DNA from: Nitrospiria bacterium | GTDB taxonomy: Bacteria > Nitrospirota > CAKKRA01 > 9FT-COMBO-42-15 | Direction of reading: 5' to 3' | Assembly: GCA_919903585.1 (NCBI GenBank) | Contig: CAKKST010000113.1 | Span: 1-13,432 of the forward strand | Length of the DNA stretch: 13,432 nt | Part shown: piece after piece, positions 1-6,811 of the stretch | Position numbering within the stretch: the stretch's first letter is position 1 | Layout of the letters: the number at the start of each line of letters is the position of its first letter | Position numbers and translations under genes: made by a program | Notes under the pieces: model-generated | The model's database searches: none | Told to the model about the DNA's origin: nothing | What the model saw: the letters and a program-made list of their open reading frames with translations, nothing else

Positions 1-1
1 A

Positions 2-1261
2 AAAGGGAATATTCAGATTAAAAGATACTGGGAATTGGATTTTAATAACAAAATAATTGTGTCAGAGGATGAGTATGCAGAGAGGATATTAAAAGAATTA
101 GAAGAGGCTGTCAAATTAAGGATGACAAGCGATGTGCCGATTGGCGCATTATTAAGCGGAGGGGTAGACTCCAGTGCAGTTGTAGGGATGATGGCAAGGT
201 TGTCTGGCAGGCCTATAAAAACCTTTTCAATTGGATTTGAGGAGGAGGAATACAGTGAACTGAAATACGCCAGCATAGTAGCTAAACAATTCAAGACAGA
301 ACATCATGAATTTATTGTGAAGCCTGATATAATGGAAACACTCCCTGAACTTGCATGGTATTATGATGAGCCCTTTGCAGATAAATCGGCTGTTCCGTCA
401 TATTATATTGCAAAAGAGGCAGGCAAACATGTTAAGGTTGTCTTGATTGGTGATGGAGGAGATGAGGCATTTGCAGGTTATGAAAGATACAATCAGGGTA
501 ATAATGCAGCCTCGCTGCTTCCATCAAGTATAAGAGGACAGTTGATAAGGCAGGCAATTAATAATTATTTTAAGATTGCTGATAGCAGTAAAGTAATTTC
601 AAAGATGATGAAAAAAATAGCATTGAATCTATTTACTGTCTCGAGGAGTATAATCTTTCCAGAGTTTTTTAATGGAAGAGATAAATATAATCTGTATAAT
701 CATAATACCAGAGAGGCATTAAATAACTCTATTTCAAACAAGATCGACGAGCTTTTGGAAGGTGCAGCGGATATTAAAGAGCCAATTGATGCAATGGTGA
801 ATATTGACTTTAAGCATTATCTATCAGGCGATCTGTTGGTAAAGATGGATATTGCAAGCATGGCAAATTCTATTGAGGCGCGTTCGCCATTCTTAGACCA
901 TAAGCTCCTTGAGTTTTCTATGAATATTCCATGTTCATTTAAAATAAAAAATGGGGTAAGAAAATATATTCTAAAAAGGGCATTATCTGATATACTGCCT
1001 GACGAGATTCTAAATAGAAATAAGATGGGGTTCAGCATCCCATTGATTTACTGGTTCAGAAATGAATTGAAGGGATTTGCTTATCAGACAATCCTGAATA
1101 ATTCAGAGGGCATAAAACAATTCTTTAATTTAAATTATGTTAAACAGCTTTTAGATGAACATGTATCAGGCAGAAAAAACCATGCCCAGCGGATATGGGC
1201 GCTTATTGTTTTTGAGATGTGGTATAGAAGATTTATGAAGGGGAACATAAGAAAGGCATAA
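2..1261 (+). CDS. asnB: Asparagine synthase (glutamine-hydrolysing) family protein, 5'-truncated by window edge
   Basis: The frame is open from the first bases, so this is the C-terminal synthetase part of an AsnB-type amidotransferase; full members are about 600-650 residues and roughly 420 are visible. The N-terminal glutaminase (Ntn) domain lies outside the window. The visible start reads RYWELDF, the usual junction into the synthetase domain, so the TTG at 35 is not the real start. The ATP-pyrophosphatase loop SGGVDSS is at 155-175, GDGGDEAFAGY begins at 449, and NSIEARSPFLDH lies near 870-905. The family activates a carboxylate with ATP and transfers ammonia from glutamine. In glycan loci such paralogs often amidate a sugar carboxylate or serve the cluster rather than making free asparagine; that role here is inference. 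It ends 30 nt before the FkbM gene, in the same run. Confidence 0.9.
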   Translation, partial: KGNIQIKRYWELDFNNKIIVSEDEYAERILKELEEAVKLRMTSDVPIGALLSGGVDSSAVVGMMARLSGRPIKTFSIGFEEEEYSELKYASIVAKQFKTEHHEFIVKPDIMETLPELAWYYDEPFADKSAVPSYYIAKEAGKHVKVVLIGDGGDEAFAGYERYNQGNNAASLLPSSIRGQLIRQAINNYFKIADSSKVISKMMKKIALNLFTVSRSIIFPEFFNGRDKYNLYNHNTREALNNSISNKIDELLEGAADIKEPIDAMVNIDFKHYLSGDLLVKMDIASMANSIEARSPFLDHKLLEFSMNIPCSFKIKNGVRKYILKRALSDILPDEILNRNKMGFSIPLIYWFRNELKGFAYQTILNNSEGIKQFFNLNYVKQLLDEHVSGRKNHAQRIWALIVFEMWYRRFMKGNIRKA

Positions 1262-1291
1262 AATACTCTTCAAAGAACTAAATTTAATCCA

Positions 1292-2062
1292 ATGTTAAAA
1301 GAAATAAAATACTTATTACGTTCAAGATCATTACGTTTTACTTTAGATTGTCGTTCTGGAGTAATACCAAAACAAACCCACACCTTTAAGTGGCACGGTA
1401 AAACAATATATTATCGTCCTGGTACCTCCGATACAGAAATCATCTATAAAATTCTACTCAAAACCAAAAAAAGATCTGAGTATTGGGTGCCGCCTGTAGT
1501 GGATCCAAAAGTGATTTTGGATATAGGTGGAAATATTGGAATCTCTTCTATTTATTTAGCTAACATTTTTTCCCAAGCAAGAATTTTTACCTTTGAACCT
1601 TTACCAGATAACTTTGCAATACTTACAAGGAATATAAGTTCCTACTTCAATATTAAGGCATTTCCCATAGCATTAGGAAGATCAGATGGTGTAATGGAAA
1701 TGTATCGTTCAGATAATCATCTCAATTTTGGTGGTTTTTCTTTTTATGAAGAAGGTAGTGATACAACTTTCAAAATTAATGTTGATGTGCGAAATGTAAA
1801 TAGCTTTTTAACAGAACTCGGCATTAATCAAGTAGATATGATCAAAATTGATACCGAGGGTTCAGAATACGATATTATAACATCGTTCAATGAAAATATT
1901 TTGCAATCCGTGAAATGGATAATTGGTGAACTCCATGGAGAGCGAGACTTTGAAGTTCTAACTTATCTATCGAAATGGTTTGATATTGAATTGAAGAAAT
2001 CTCTGAAGAAAAGATTATTCATTTTTATAGCTTGCAATAAAAAATTAACTTCTTTAATCTAA
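1292..2062 (+). CDS. FkbM family SAM-dependent methyltransferase
   Basis: A 256-residue protein with FkbM-family hallmarks: the SAM-binding loop DIGGNIG at residues 77-83, the acidic strand-end motif FEP at 101-103, and KIDTEGSE at 185-192. The family methylates hydroxyl groups, often on sugars or polyketides; in polysaccharide loci it is usually taken as a glycan O-methyltransferase. The substrate cannot be read from the sequence. No strong Shine-Dalgarno sequence precedes the ATG. The stop codon shares its last base with the next ATG (TAATG at 2060-2064), which suggests translational coupling. Arginine codon use differs from the neighbouring glycosyltransferases (7 of 13 are CGN by my count, against 1 of 20 in the GT4 gene at 2820), hinting at separate acquisition. 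Confidence 0.88.
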   Translation: MLKEIKYLLRSRSLRFTLDCRSGVIPKQTHTFKWHGKTIYYRPGTSDTEIIYKILLKTKKRSEYWVPPVVDPKVILDIGGNIGISSIYLANIFSQARIFTFEPLPDNFAILTRNISSYFNIKAFPIALGRSDGVMEMYRSDNHLNFGGFSFYEEGSDTTFKINVDVRNVNSFLTELGINQVDMIKIDTEGSEYDIITSFNENILQSVKWIIGELHGERDFEVLTYLSKWFDIELKKSLKKRLFIFIACNKKLTSLI

Positions 2063-2808
2063 TGAAGAAAATATATAAAAGAGGATTTAGCTTTCTTACT
2101 GGGCACTTTTGGAAACGGCTAATACCGAAGATGTTTCTTGATCAAAATTATTTCAAATTTTATATTGGTAAAAAACTTTTCCATAAGGCTTTTCAAAAAA
2201 ATGGAAAACATTACCTCACAGGAAGGGTTTTAGATGTTGGCTCTGGTTCAGCCCCTTACAAGGACGATCTTCCAGAATGTCGTTTTATTACGCTTGAGCA
2301 TGATGTCCGATTCCAGCCTATGGTTGTAGGTTCAGCCGTATCCCTTCCTTTTTTATCAGAGGCATTTAATAGTGTAATTTGCACAGAGGTATTAGAACAT
2401 CTTCCTGAGCCGGAGATGTGTATCATTGAAATTAAACGGGTATTAAAAGGAGGTGGGAGGGTTTATATCACAACCCCAATGACCTGGTATCTCCATTATG
2501 AGCCAAATGATTATTTTCGCTTTACTCCGTACGGCCTGAGATATCTTTTAGAAAAAAATGGTTTTACGGTTATTACCTTAGAGCCGATTGGTGGCCTTGC
2601 AGCTATTTTAGGAATGGTTGCCTTTGAGAAGTTCTATAACCTTATATTTAAACTTGCTTTCTTTGTTCCAAAAGCTTATCGTGCCATTGTTGTTGCCCCC
2701 TTTACCCTTCCTCTTTCGTGGGTTTTGTATCATCTTACATCACTCTTAGACCATTTTAGTAAACGGTGGGTATTCTCTGTCTGCCTTGTAGCAGAGAAAA
2801 GGGGTTAA
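2062..2808 (+). CDS. Class I SAM-dependent methyltransferase (Methyltransf_11-like)
   Basis: A 248-residue protein with a Rossmann-type methyltransferase core: motif I VLDVGSGSAPY at 56-66, an acidic residue in the following strand (LEHD, 78-81), then SLPF and the motif CTEVLEHLPEP at 107-117, typical of Methyltransf_11. The stretch from about 176 to 228 is hydrophobic and may associate with the membrane or cover the substrate site. The substrate is unknown; position between an FkbM methyltransferase and a glycosyltransferase suggests sugar or lipid-linked glycan methylation. The start overlaps the preceding stop by one base. As in the FkbM gene, CGN arginine codons are common (7 of 12 by my count), so the two methyltransferase genes may have arrived together. 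Confidence 0.85.
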   Translation: MKKIYKRGFSFLTGHFWKRLIPKMFLDQNYFKFYIGKKLFHKAFQKNGKHYLTGRVLDVGSGSAPYKDDLPECRFITLEHDVRFQPMVVGSAVSLPFLSEAFNSVICTEVLEHLPEPEMCIIEIKRVLKGGGRVYITTPMTWYLHYEPNDYFRFTPYGLRYLLEKNGFTVITLEPIGGLAAILGMVAFEKFYNLIFKLAFFVPKAYRAIVVAPFTLPLSWVLYHLTSLLDHFSKRWVFSVCLVAEKRG

Positions 2809-2819
2809 AATAACTAAGC

Positions 2820-3968
2820 ATGGTTCACAAGAATAATTTGAGAAATTATACAATCTTACATACAGAGGCATCTAATGGTTGGGGCGGGCAGGAGATAAGG
2901 ATTATTACTGAGGCAGAGGGGCTTATAAAAAGGGGGCACAGGGTTATAATTACCGCCTCTGCAGAAAGCCAGATAATCAAAGAGGCAAAGGCAAGTGGGA
3001 TAGAAACCGAGTTATTATCCATGAAGAGAGCTTCCATACTATTTTCCATCTGGAGGCTCTTAAATATTATAAATAAATACAATATAGATATTGTGAATAC
3101 ACACAGCTCATGGGATAGCTGGCTTGGCTCTATTGCTGGAAGGTTATCAGGCAAGAAACCTTTTGTTATCAGGACAAGACACCTTTCAACCCCCATTGGG
3201 AATAATTTCATGAGCAGGATAGTTTATGATTATCTGCCTGATATGATAATTACAACTGGAGAGGCTATACGAAACAATATGATTAATAAAAATCATTTCA
3301 ACCCTGACAAGATTCTATCCATACCAACAGGTATTGACCTTGATAAATTTAATAATGAAGGAGAAGGCACAAATCTAAGGAATGCGCTAAATGTGACAGA
3401 AAGAGTTCCATTAATAGGCATGGTTTCGGTCCTCAGGAGCTGGAAGGGTCACCTCTATCTCCTTGAGGCCATACCAGAGGTAATAAAGGCCTTTCCTGAT
3501 GCAAGATTTATAATAACAGGCGACGGCCCGTATAAAGATGTAATAGAAGAAAAGATCAGGGCTATGGACATTCAAAGATACATAATAATGACTGGCTACA
3601 GGGATGACATCCCAGCCATTCTCTCTGCAATAGACCTGTTAGTCTTTCCATCCTATGCAAATGAGGGCGTGCCTCAGGCAGTACTTCAGGCCTTTGCTAT
3701 GGGAAAGACAGTTATAGCCTCTGATGTAGGCTCTGTCTCAGAGGTTGTGCTGGACTATGAAACAGGCATCCTGGTCTCTCCCTGCAACTCAAAGGCCCTT
3801 GCAGAAAATATTATTGGGCTGCTTAAAGATAAAGACAAGAAAGAGAAAATGGCTGCTGCTGGAAGAAGACTTGTTGAGACGCAATATTCGCTTGAGAAGA
3901 TGCTGGACAAAACAGAGCTGTTATATAATGAATTGATGGCACAAAAAGGAAGTAGCTTTAATGCCTAA
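2820..3968 (+). CDS. Glycosyltransferase family 4 (GT-B fold)
   Basis: A 382-residue GT-B enzyme. The N-terminal acceptor half contains the Gly-rich loop GWGGQEIR (20-27), normal for GT4. The C-terminal donor half has the linker IPTGIDLDKF (168-177), the strand-loop MVSVLRSWKGH (201-211), GDGPY (234-238), and the nucleotide-sugar region FPSYANEGVPQAVLQAFAMG (276-295). The usual E-x7-E motif is E282...Q290 here, so the second glutamate is replaced by glutamine. The protein is probably a cytoplasmic or membrane-peripheral retaining transferase that adds one sugar to the core or O-chain; donor and acceptor cannot be deduced. It starts 11 nt after the methyltransferase and overlaps the next gene by 8 nt. 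Arginine codons are almost all AGA/AGG. Confidence 0.9.
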   Translation: MVHKNNLRNYTILHTEASNGWGGQEIRIITEAEGLIKRGHRVIITASAESQIIKEAKASGIETELLSMKRASILFSIWRLLNIINKYNIDIVNTHSSWDSWLGSIAGRLSGKKPFVIRTRHLSTPIGNNFMSRIVYDYLPDMIITTGEAIRNNMINKNHFNPDKILSIPTGIDLDKFNNEGEGTNLRNALNVTERVPLIGMVSVLRSWKGHLYLLEAIPEVIKAFPDARFIITGDGPYKDVIEEKIRAMDIQRYIIMTGYRDDIPAILSAIDLLVFPSYANEGVPQAVLQAFAMGKTVIASDVGSVSEVVLDYETGILVSPCNSKALAENIIGLLKDKDKKEKMAAAGRRLVETQYSLEKMLDKTELLYNELMAQKGSSFNA

Positions 3969-5055
3969 TCCATTTTCTTTGACTGCTATAAAAACTATCT
4001 TCAAGATAGCCCGCTATTTTGATAAACGAAGCGATGTCTTTGATAGGGACAAAATATCAAATATCCTCATAATAAATACAACAGCCATAGGTGATACCCT
4101 TCTCTCAACACCTGCAATAAGGGCTTTAAGAAAGGGCTTCCCATCTGCACATATTGCTGCATTGGTAAGTAAGCCTGCTAAAGAGATTTTATTAGAAAAT
4201 AAATATATTAATGAACTTATTGATTATCAGCCTCGTATTAACTTACCATATCTAATCAAGCTTCCAACACTCTTGAAGATATTAAAATCAAGAAAATTTG
4301 ATTTGGTAATTGTACTGCATGGCAATGACCCAGATACCGCACCTATTGCATATCTGACAGGCGCTTCCCACAGGCTTGGGTGGGAAGAAAGCAGACTCTC
4401 CTTTCTCTTTACAATGCCTGTAAAGATGCGGGATGAAAATGAACACTTTGCAGAGGTGAGGGTAGGGGCTCTTTCTAATATTGGGGTTACACCTGATGGC
4501 ATTGACCTTGATATGCCGTTAAACGCAGAGGATGAAGAAGAGGCGGATGCCTTTCTTGAAAGGAATAACCTTCAGAAAGGTCTTTTAGCAGGATTACACC
4601 CATTTGGCAGCAAGCCCTATAAATGGTGGCCATTGGAGCGTATGGCAAAGACTGGTGATTACCTATATAAAAAATATAACCTACAGCCTGTTATCTTTGG
4701 CGGTGCTAAAGAGAAAACACATGCCATTGAAATGGCAAATATGATGCAAGTAAAGCCATTAATAGCCGCAGGGGAGCTTAGCATACGAGGCTCTGCGGCA
4801 CTGATTAAAAGATGCAGATTATTTATAACCACAGACAGCGGCCCAATGCACATCGCACAGACAATGAAAATCCCAACAATTGCCATCCTGTGGTCAACAA
4901 GCACCCAGACAGGCCCTGTTAACAAAAAGAGTATTGTGTTATATGGTAAGTGCAACAATACCGATAAAATCTTAACCTCCTGCACAGAAGGTGTTTTGGT
5001 TGAAGATGTGATTAAGGCTGTAAATAAATTTATGGAAGGGGAAGCGCTTACCTGA
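3961..5055 (+). CDS. Glycosyltransferase family 9 (LPS heptosyltransferase-like)
   Basis: A 364-residue GT9 protein. Near the N-terminus NTTAIGDTLLSTPAIRAL holds the conserved G-D (D45), equivalent to the catalytic aspartate of WaaC/WaaF. DLVIVLHG lies at 114-121, the donor-site segment HPFGSKPYKWWP at 213-224, and the signature TDSGPMH at 291-297. The family transfers L-glycero-D-manno-heptose from ADP-heptose to Kdo or to another heptose at the inner face of the cytoplasmic membrane. A kinase of the heptose pathway (7937-8944) in the same region supports this. Which heptosyltransferase it is (I, II, III or a variant) cannot be decided here. Its ATG lies inside the end of the preceding GT4 gene (8-nt overlap), so the two are probably coupled. 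It ends 9 nt from a convergent gene. Confidence 0.9.
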   Translation: MPNPFSLTAIKTIFKIARYFDKRSDVFDRDKISNILIINTTAIGDTLLSTPAIRALRKGFPSAHIAALVSKPAKEILLENKYINELIDYQPRINLPYLIKLPTLLKILKSRKFDLVIVLHGNDPDTAPIAYLTGASHRLGWEESRLSFLFTMPVKMRDENEHFAEVRVGALSNIGVTPDGIDLDMPLNAEDEEEADAFLERNNLQKGLLAGLHPFGSKPYKWWPLERMAKTGDYLYKKYNLQPVIFGGAKEKTHAIEMANMMQVKPLIAAGELSIRGSAALIKRCRLFITTDSGPMHIAQTMKIPTIAILWSTSTQTGPVNKKSIVLYGKCNNTDKILTSCTEGVLVEDVIKAVNKFMEGEALT

Positions 5056-5064
5056 CAAGAATTA

Positions 5065-5442
5065 TCACTCATATTTTCTTAGCTCCTTCTCTGAAAGCCC
5101 AAAATAATGACCAACCTCATGCAAAAGGGTCTTACGAATCTCTTCAATAAGTTCCTTTTCGTTTGAACATATCTCCTCTATATTTTTCTGAAAGAGTATT
5201 ATCTCGGCAGGAAAAGGATATGGAACATGGAAAAACCCATCTTTTTTGGAATATGGTACCCCGCTGAAAAGCCCGAGCAAGTTTGATTTTTTTAAGTTTA
5301 ATAGCCTTGCATCTTCGTTATTTAGATAGTCTTCTATAATAATTGAAATATTTGTAAAATATTTTTTGAATTCATCAGGCAGTGTTTCCAGCGCCTTTTC
5401 AGCGAATTCCTCAAAGTTTTTTTTGCTTGTTCTAAAGGGCAT
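5065..5442 (-). CDS. Small metallopeptidase family protein (Zincin_1, formerly DUF1025)
   Basis: A 125-residue cytoplasmic-type protein with no signal peptide. The zinc site HEVGH is at 108-112 within TLLHEVGHYFGLSEKEL, the family's characteristic HExxHxxG pattern. Other matching landmarks are LPDEFKKYF (21-29), SIIIEDY (33-39), LLGLFSGVPY (55-64) and the PAEIILF strand (78-84). The length agrees with the family. Members are called metallopeptidases from the fold; a cellular substrate is generally not established. The ATG is well supported because an in-frame TAA lies just upstream on this strand (5448-5446). No Shine-Dalgarno is visible and a good extended -10 sits 5 nt before the ATG. It is convergent with the GT9 gene and is the only minus-strand gene here, so it is probably not part of the LPS pathway. 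Confidence 0.88.
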   Translation of the reverse strand: MPFRTSKKNFEEFAEKALETLPDEFKKYFTNISIIIEDYLNNEDARLLNLKKSNLLGLFSGVPYSKKDGFFHVPYPFPAEIILFQKNIEEICSNEKELIEEIRKTLLHEVGHYFGLSEKELRKYE

Positions 5443-5447
5443 ATTTT

Positions 5448-5456
5448 ATTATATCA
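5448..5456 (-). promoter_or_regulatory. Putative extended -10 promoter for the metallopeptidase (leaderless candidate)
   Basis: On the minus strand the sequence reads TGATATAAT, an exact TGn plus TATAAT extended -10 element, ending 5 nt before the ATG at 5442. Transcription would be expected to begin at or within a base or two of the ATG, giving a leaderless mRNA. This fits the missing Shine-Dalgarno. No convincing -35 is present, which extended -10 promoters can tolerate. The surroundings are AT-rich, so a chance match is possible. Confidence 0.45.
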
Positions 5457-5507
5457 AAAAATACTAAAAATTATTGTGAATCACATAAATAAATTGACAA
5501 AAATTCT

Positions 5508-5562
5508 GGTAGCCGCAGGCTTTAGCCTGCGTATTTATCGCACCCTAAAGGGTGCGGCTACC
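5508..5562. repeat. REP-like (BIME-type) double-hairpin repeat
   Basis: A 55-nt element made of two 24-nt units in inverted orientation around a 7-nt spacer (5532-5538). Each unit starts GGTAGCCGCA and carries its own hairpin: 8-bp stem 5514-5521/5524-5531 with a TT loop, and 8-bp stem 5539-5546/5549-5556 with an AA loop. The outer arms 5508-5517 and 5553-5562 are also perfectly complementary, so one long cruciform can form instead. The GTAG foot followed by a hairpin is the recognised form of REP sequences mobilised by RAYT transposases. The units differ at four positions, all compensatory within the stem. No RAYT gene is in the window. Confidence 0.75.
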
Positions 5563-5665
5563 CATGCAATGTCAGAAGTGAAATGGAGGCTTGAATATTC
5601 CGAAAATATGTGTTACAAATAGAGACAAAAAGCAAATATTTCAAGATATTCGGTGGAGAAATAGT

Positions 5666-6811
5666 TTGACTGAAAGATACAAGATTGCTATACTTATTGA
5701 AAATTTTGATAAAAAAGGTGGAAGCGAGAGACGTACATACGAATTAGTCAAAAAACTGAAAGAATGGGGACATGAAATAACGGTCTTTACCCATTCATGG
5801 TCAGAGGGATTGGGAGATTGGGGGATAAGGTTTATTAAGGTTCCAATGATGCGCTGGCCATTTAGGTTTATGGCGCCCTTAACCTATGCCTATTTTGTAA
5901 ATAGCATTATCAAAAAAAATGACTTTGACATCATCCACAGTCAGACAAGGACATACTATCAGGATGTGGCAACATTAGGGGGAGGATGCCACAGGGCATG
6001 GATTGATGAAGGAAGCAGTCTTAAATTACTTGACCCTTTTCACATGGCAGTCCTTTCAATTGAAAAGAGACAATTTCAGGATGGCAATTATAAAAGGATT
6101 ATTGTTAATTCAGGGCTGAGCAAGAAGGGCATATTAAAATTCTATCCTGTTCCTGAAGAGAGGATAAGGGTTGTCTACAATGGCGTTGATTCAGAGAGAT
6201 TTAATCCAATAAATAGAGAAGGTTATCGTAAGGAGATACGCAGCAAACATAATCTTTCAGACAATGATTTTGTGATATTATATGTGGGAAGCGGTTTTAA
6301 GAGGAAAGGGGTAGAGTACATAATAAGAGCAGTGGGGGCTCTCGGCAGGGAGTTTATTGAAAAGAACAGGATAAAGGCGCTAATTGTCGGCAAGGACAGG
6401 CAATGGCCATATAAAAGACTGGCTGAGAAACTCGGTGTGGATAAAGCAATTCACTTTATTGAGTATACAAAAGAGACAGAAAAATATTACGCTGCCTCTG
6501 ATATATTTATATTACCTACTTTTTTTGATCCATTTGCAAATGTTACGATTGAGGCAATGGCATCAGGCATCCCTGTTATTACAACAAGGAAGAATGGCGC
6601 CTCTGAAATAATAGAAGATGGAGTAGATGGTTTTATAATTGATACGCCTTTTGAGGTAGATAAAATTGCAGAGAGGATAAAAGCGTTATTAGATTCTGAA
6701 ATACGTAATACAATGGGTATAAAGGCAAGGAAGATGGCAGAGGGTTTTACATGGGAGAGGATGGCAGAAGAGACCTTAAAAGTTTACCATGAGATCAGAG
6801 CTTCTGGATAA
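5666..6811 (+). CDS. Glycosyltransferase family 4, WaaG-like
   Basis: A GT-B glycosyltransferase of 381 residues from the chosen TTG at 5666. That start has GGTGGAG (5652-5658) 7 nt upstream, and the protein then begins MTERYKIAIL, as is usual for the family. The frame stays open to a TTG at 5591, but the GGAGG there (5585-5589) lies only one base away, too close to act. Landmarks: loop DKKGGSERR (15-23), VVYNGVD (169-175), YVGSGFKRKG (206-215), and PTFFDPFANVTIEAMASG (284-301), where the E-x7-E motif is D288...E296. The TTRKNGASEII segment resembles WaaG-type core glucosyltransferases, but sugar specificity is not readable. It overlaps the next GT9 gene by 23 nt. A weak sigma-70-like pair (TTGAAT 5591, TACAAA 5614, 17-nt spacer) might drive it. 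Confidence 0.88.
   Translation: MTERYKIAILIENFDKKGGSERRTYELVKKLKEWGHEITVFTHSWSEGLGDWGIRFIKVPMMRWPFRFMAPLTYAYFVNSIIKKNDFDIIHSQTRTYYQDVATLGGGCHRAWIDEGSSLKLLDPFHMAVLSIEKRQFQDGNYKRIIVNSGLSKKGILKFYPVPEERIRVVYNGVDSERFNPINREGYRKEIRSKHNLSDNDFVILYVGSGFKRKGVEYIIRAVGALGREFIEKNRIKALIVGKDRQWPYKRLAEKLGVDKAIHFIEYTKETEKYYAASDIFILPTFFDPFANVTIEAMASGIPVITTRKNGASEIIEDGVDGFIIDTPFEVDKIAERIKALLDSEIRNTMGIKARKMAEGFTWERMAEETLKVYHEIRASG

Noticed and set aside
5475..5485. TGTGA-A-TCACA palindrome upstream of the metallopeptidase, resembling CRP half-sites
   Set aside because: The arms are separated by one base rather than the six of a CRP/FNR-type site. It is short and lies in AT-rich sequence, so chance is likely.
5494..5499. 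Perfect TTGACA (-35-like) on the plus strand before the REP-like repeat
   Set aside because: No -10 hexamer occurs at 16-18 nt; that position falls inside the hairpin. It might be a promoter split by the repeat, but nothing supports this directly.
5508..5562. Reading the double hairpin as a bidirectional terminator or a CRISPR repeat
   Set aside because: No T-run follows either hairpin, there is a single copy with no repeat-spacer array, and the GTAG foot with paired units fits a REP/BIME better.
5591..5665. Longer N-terminus for the second GT4 gene, starting at TTG 5591
   Set aside because: GGAGG lies only one base from this TTG, the extra 25 residues do not resemble a GT4 N-terminus, and TTG 5666 has a properly spaced ribosome site.
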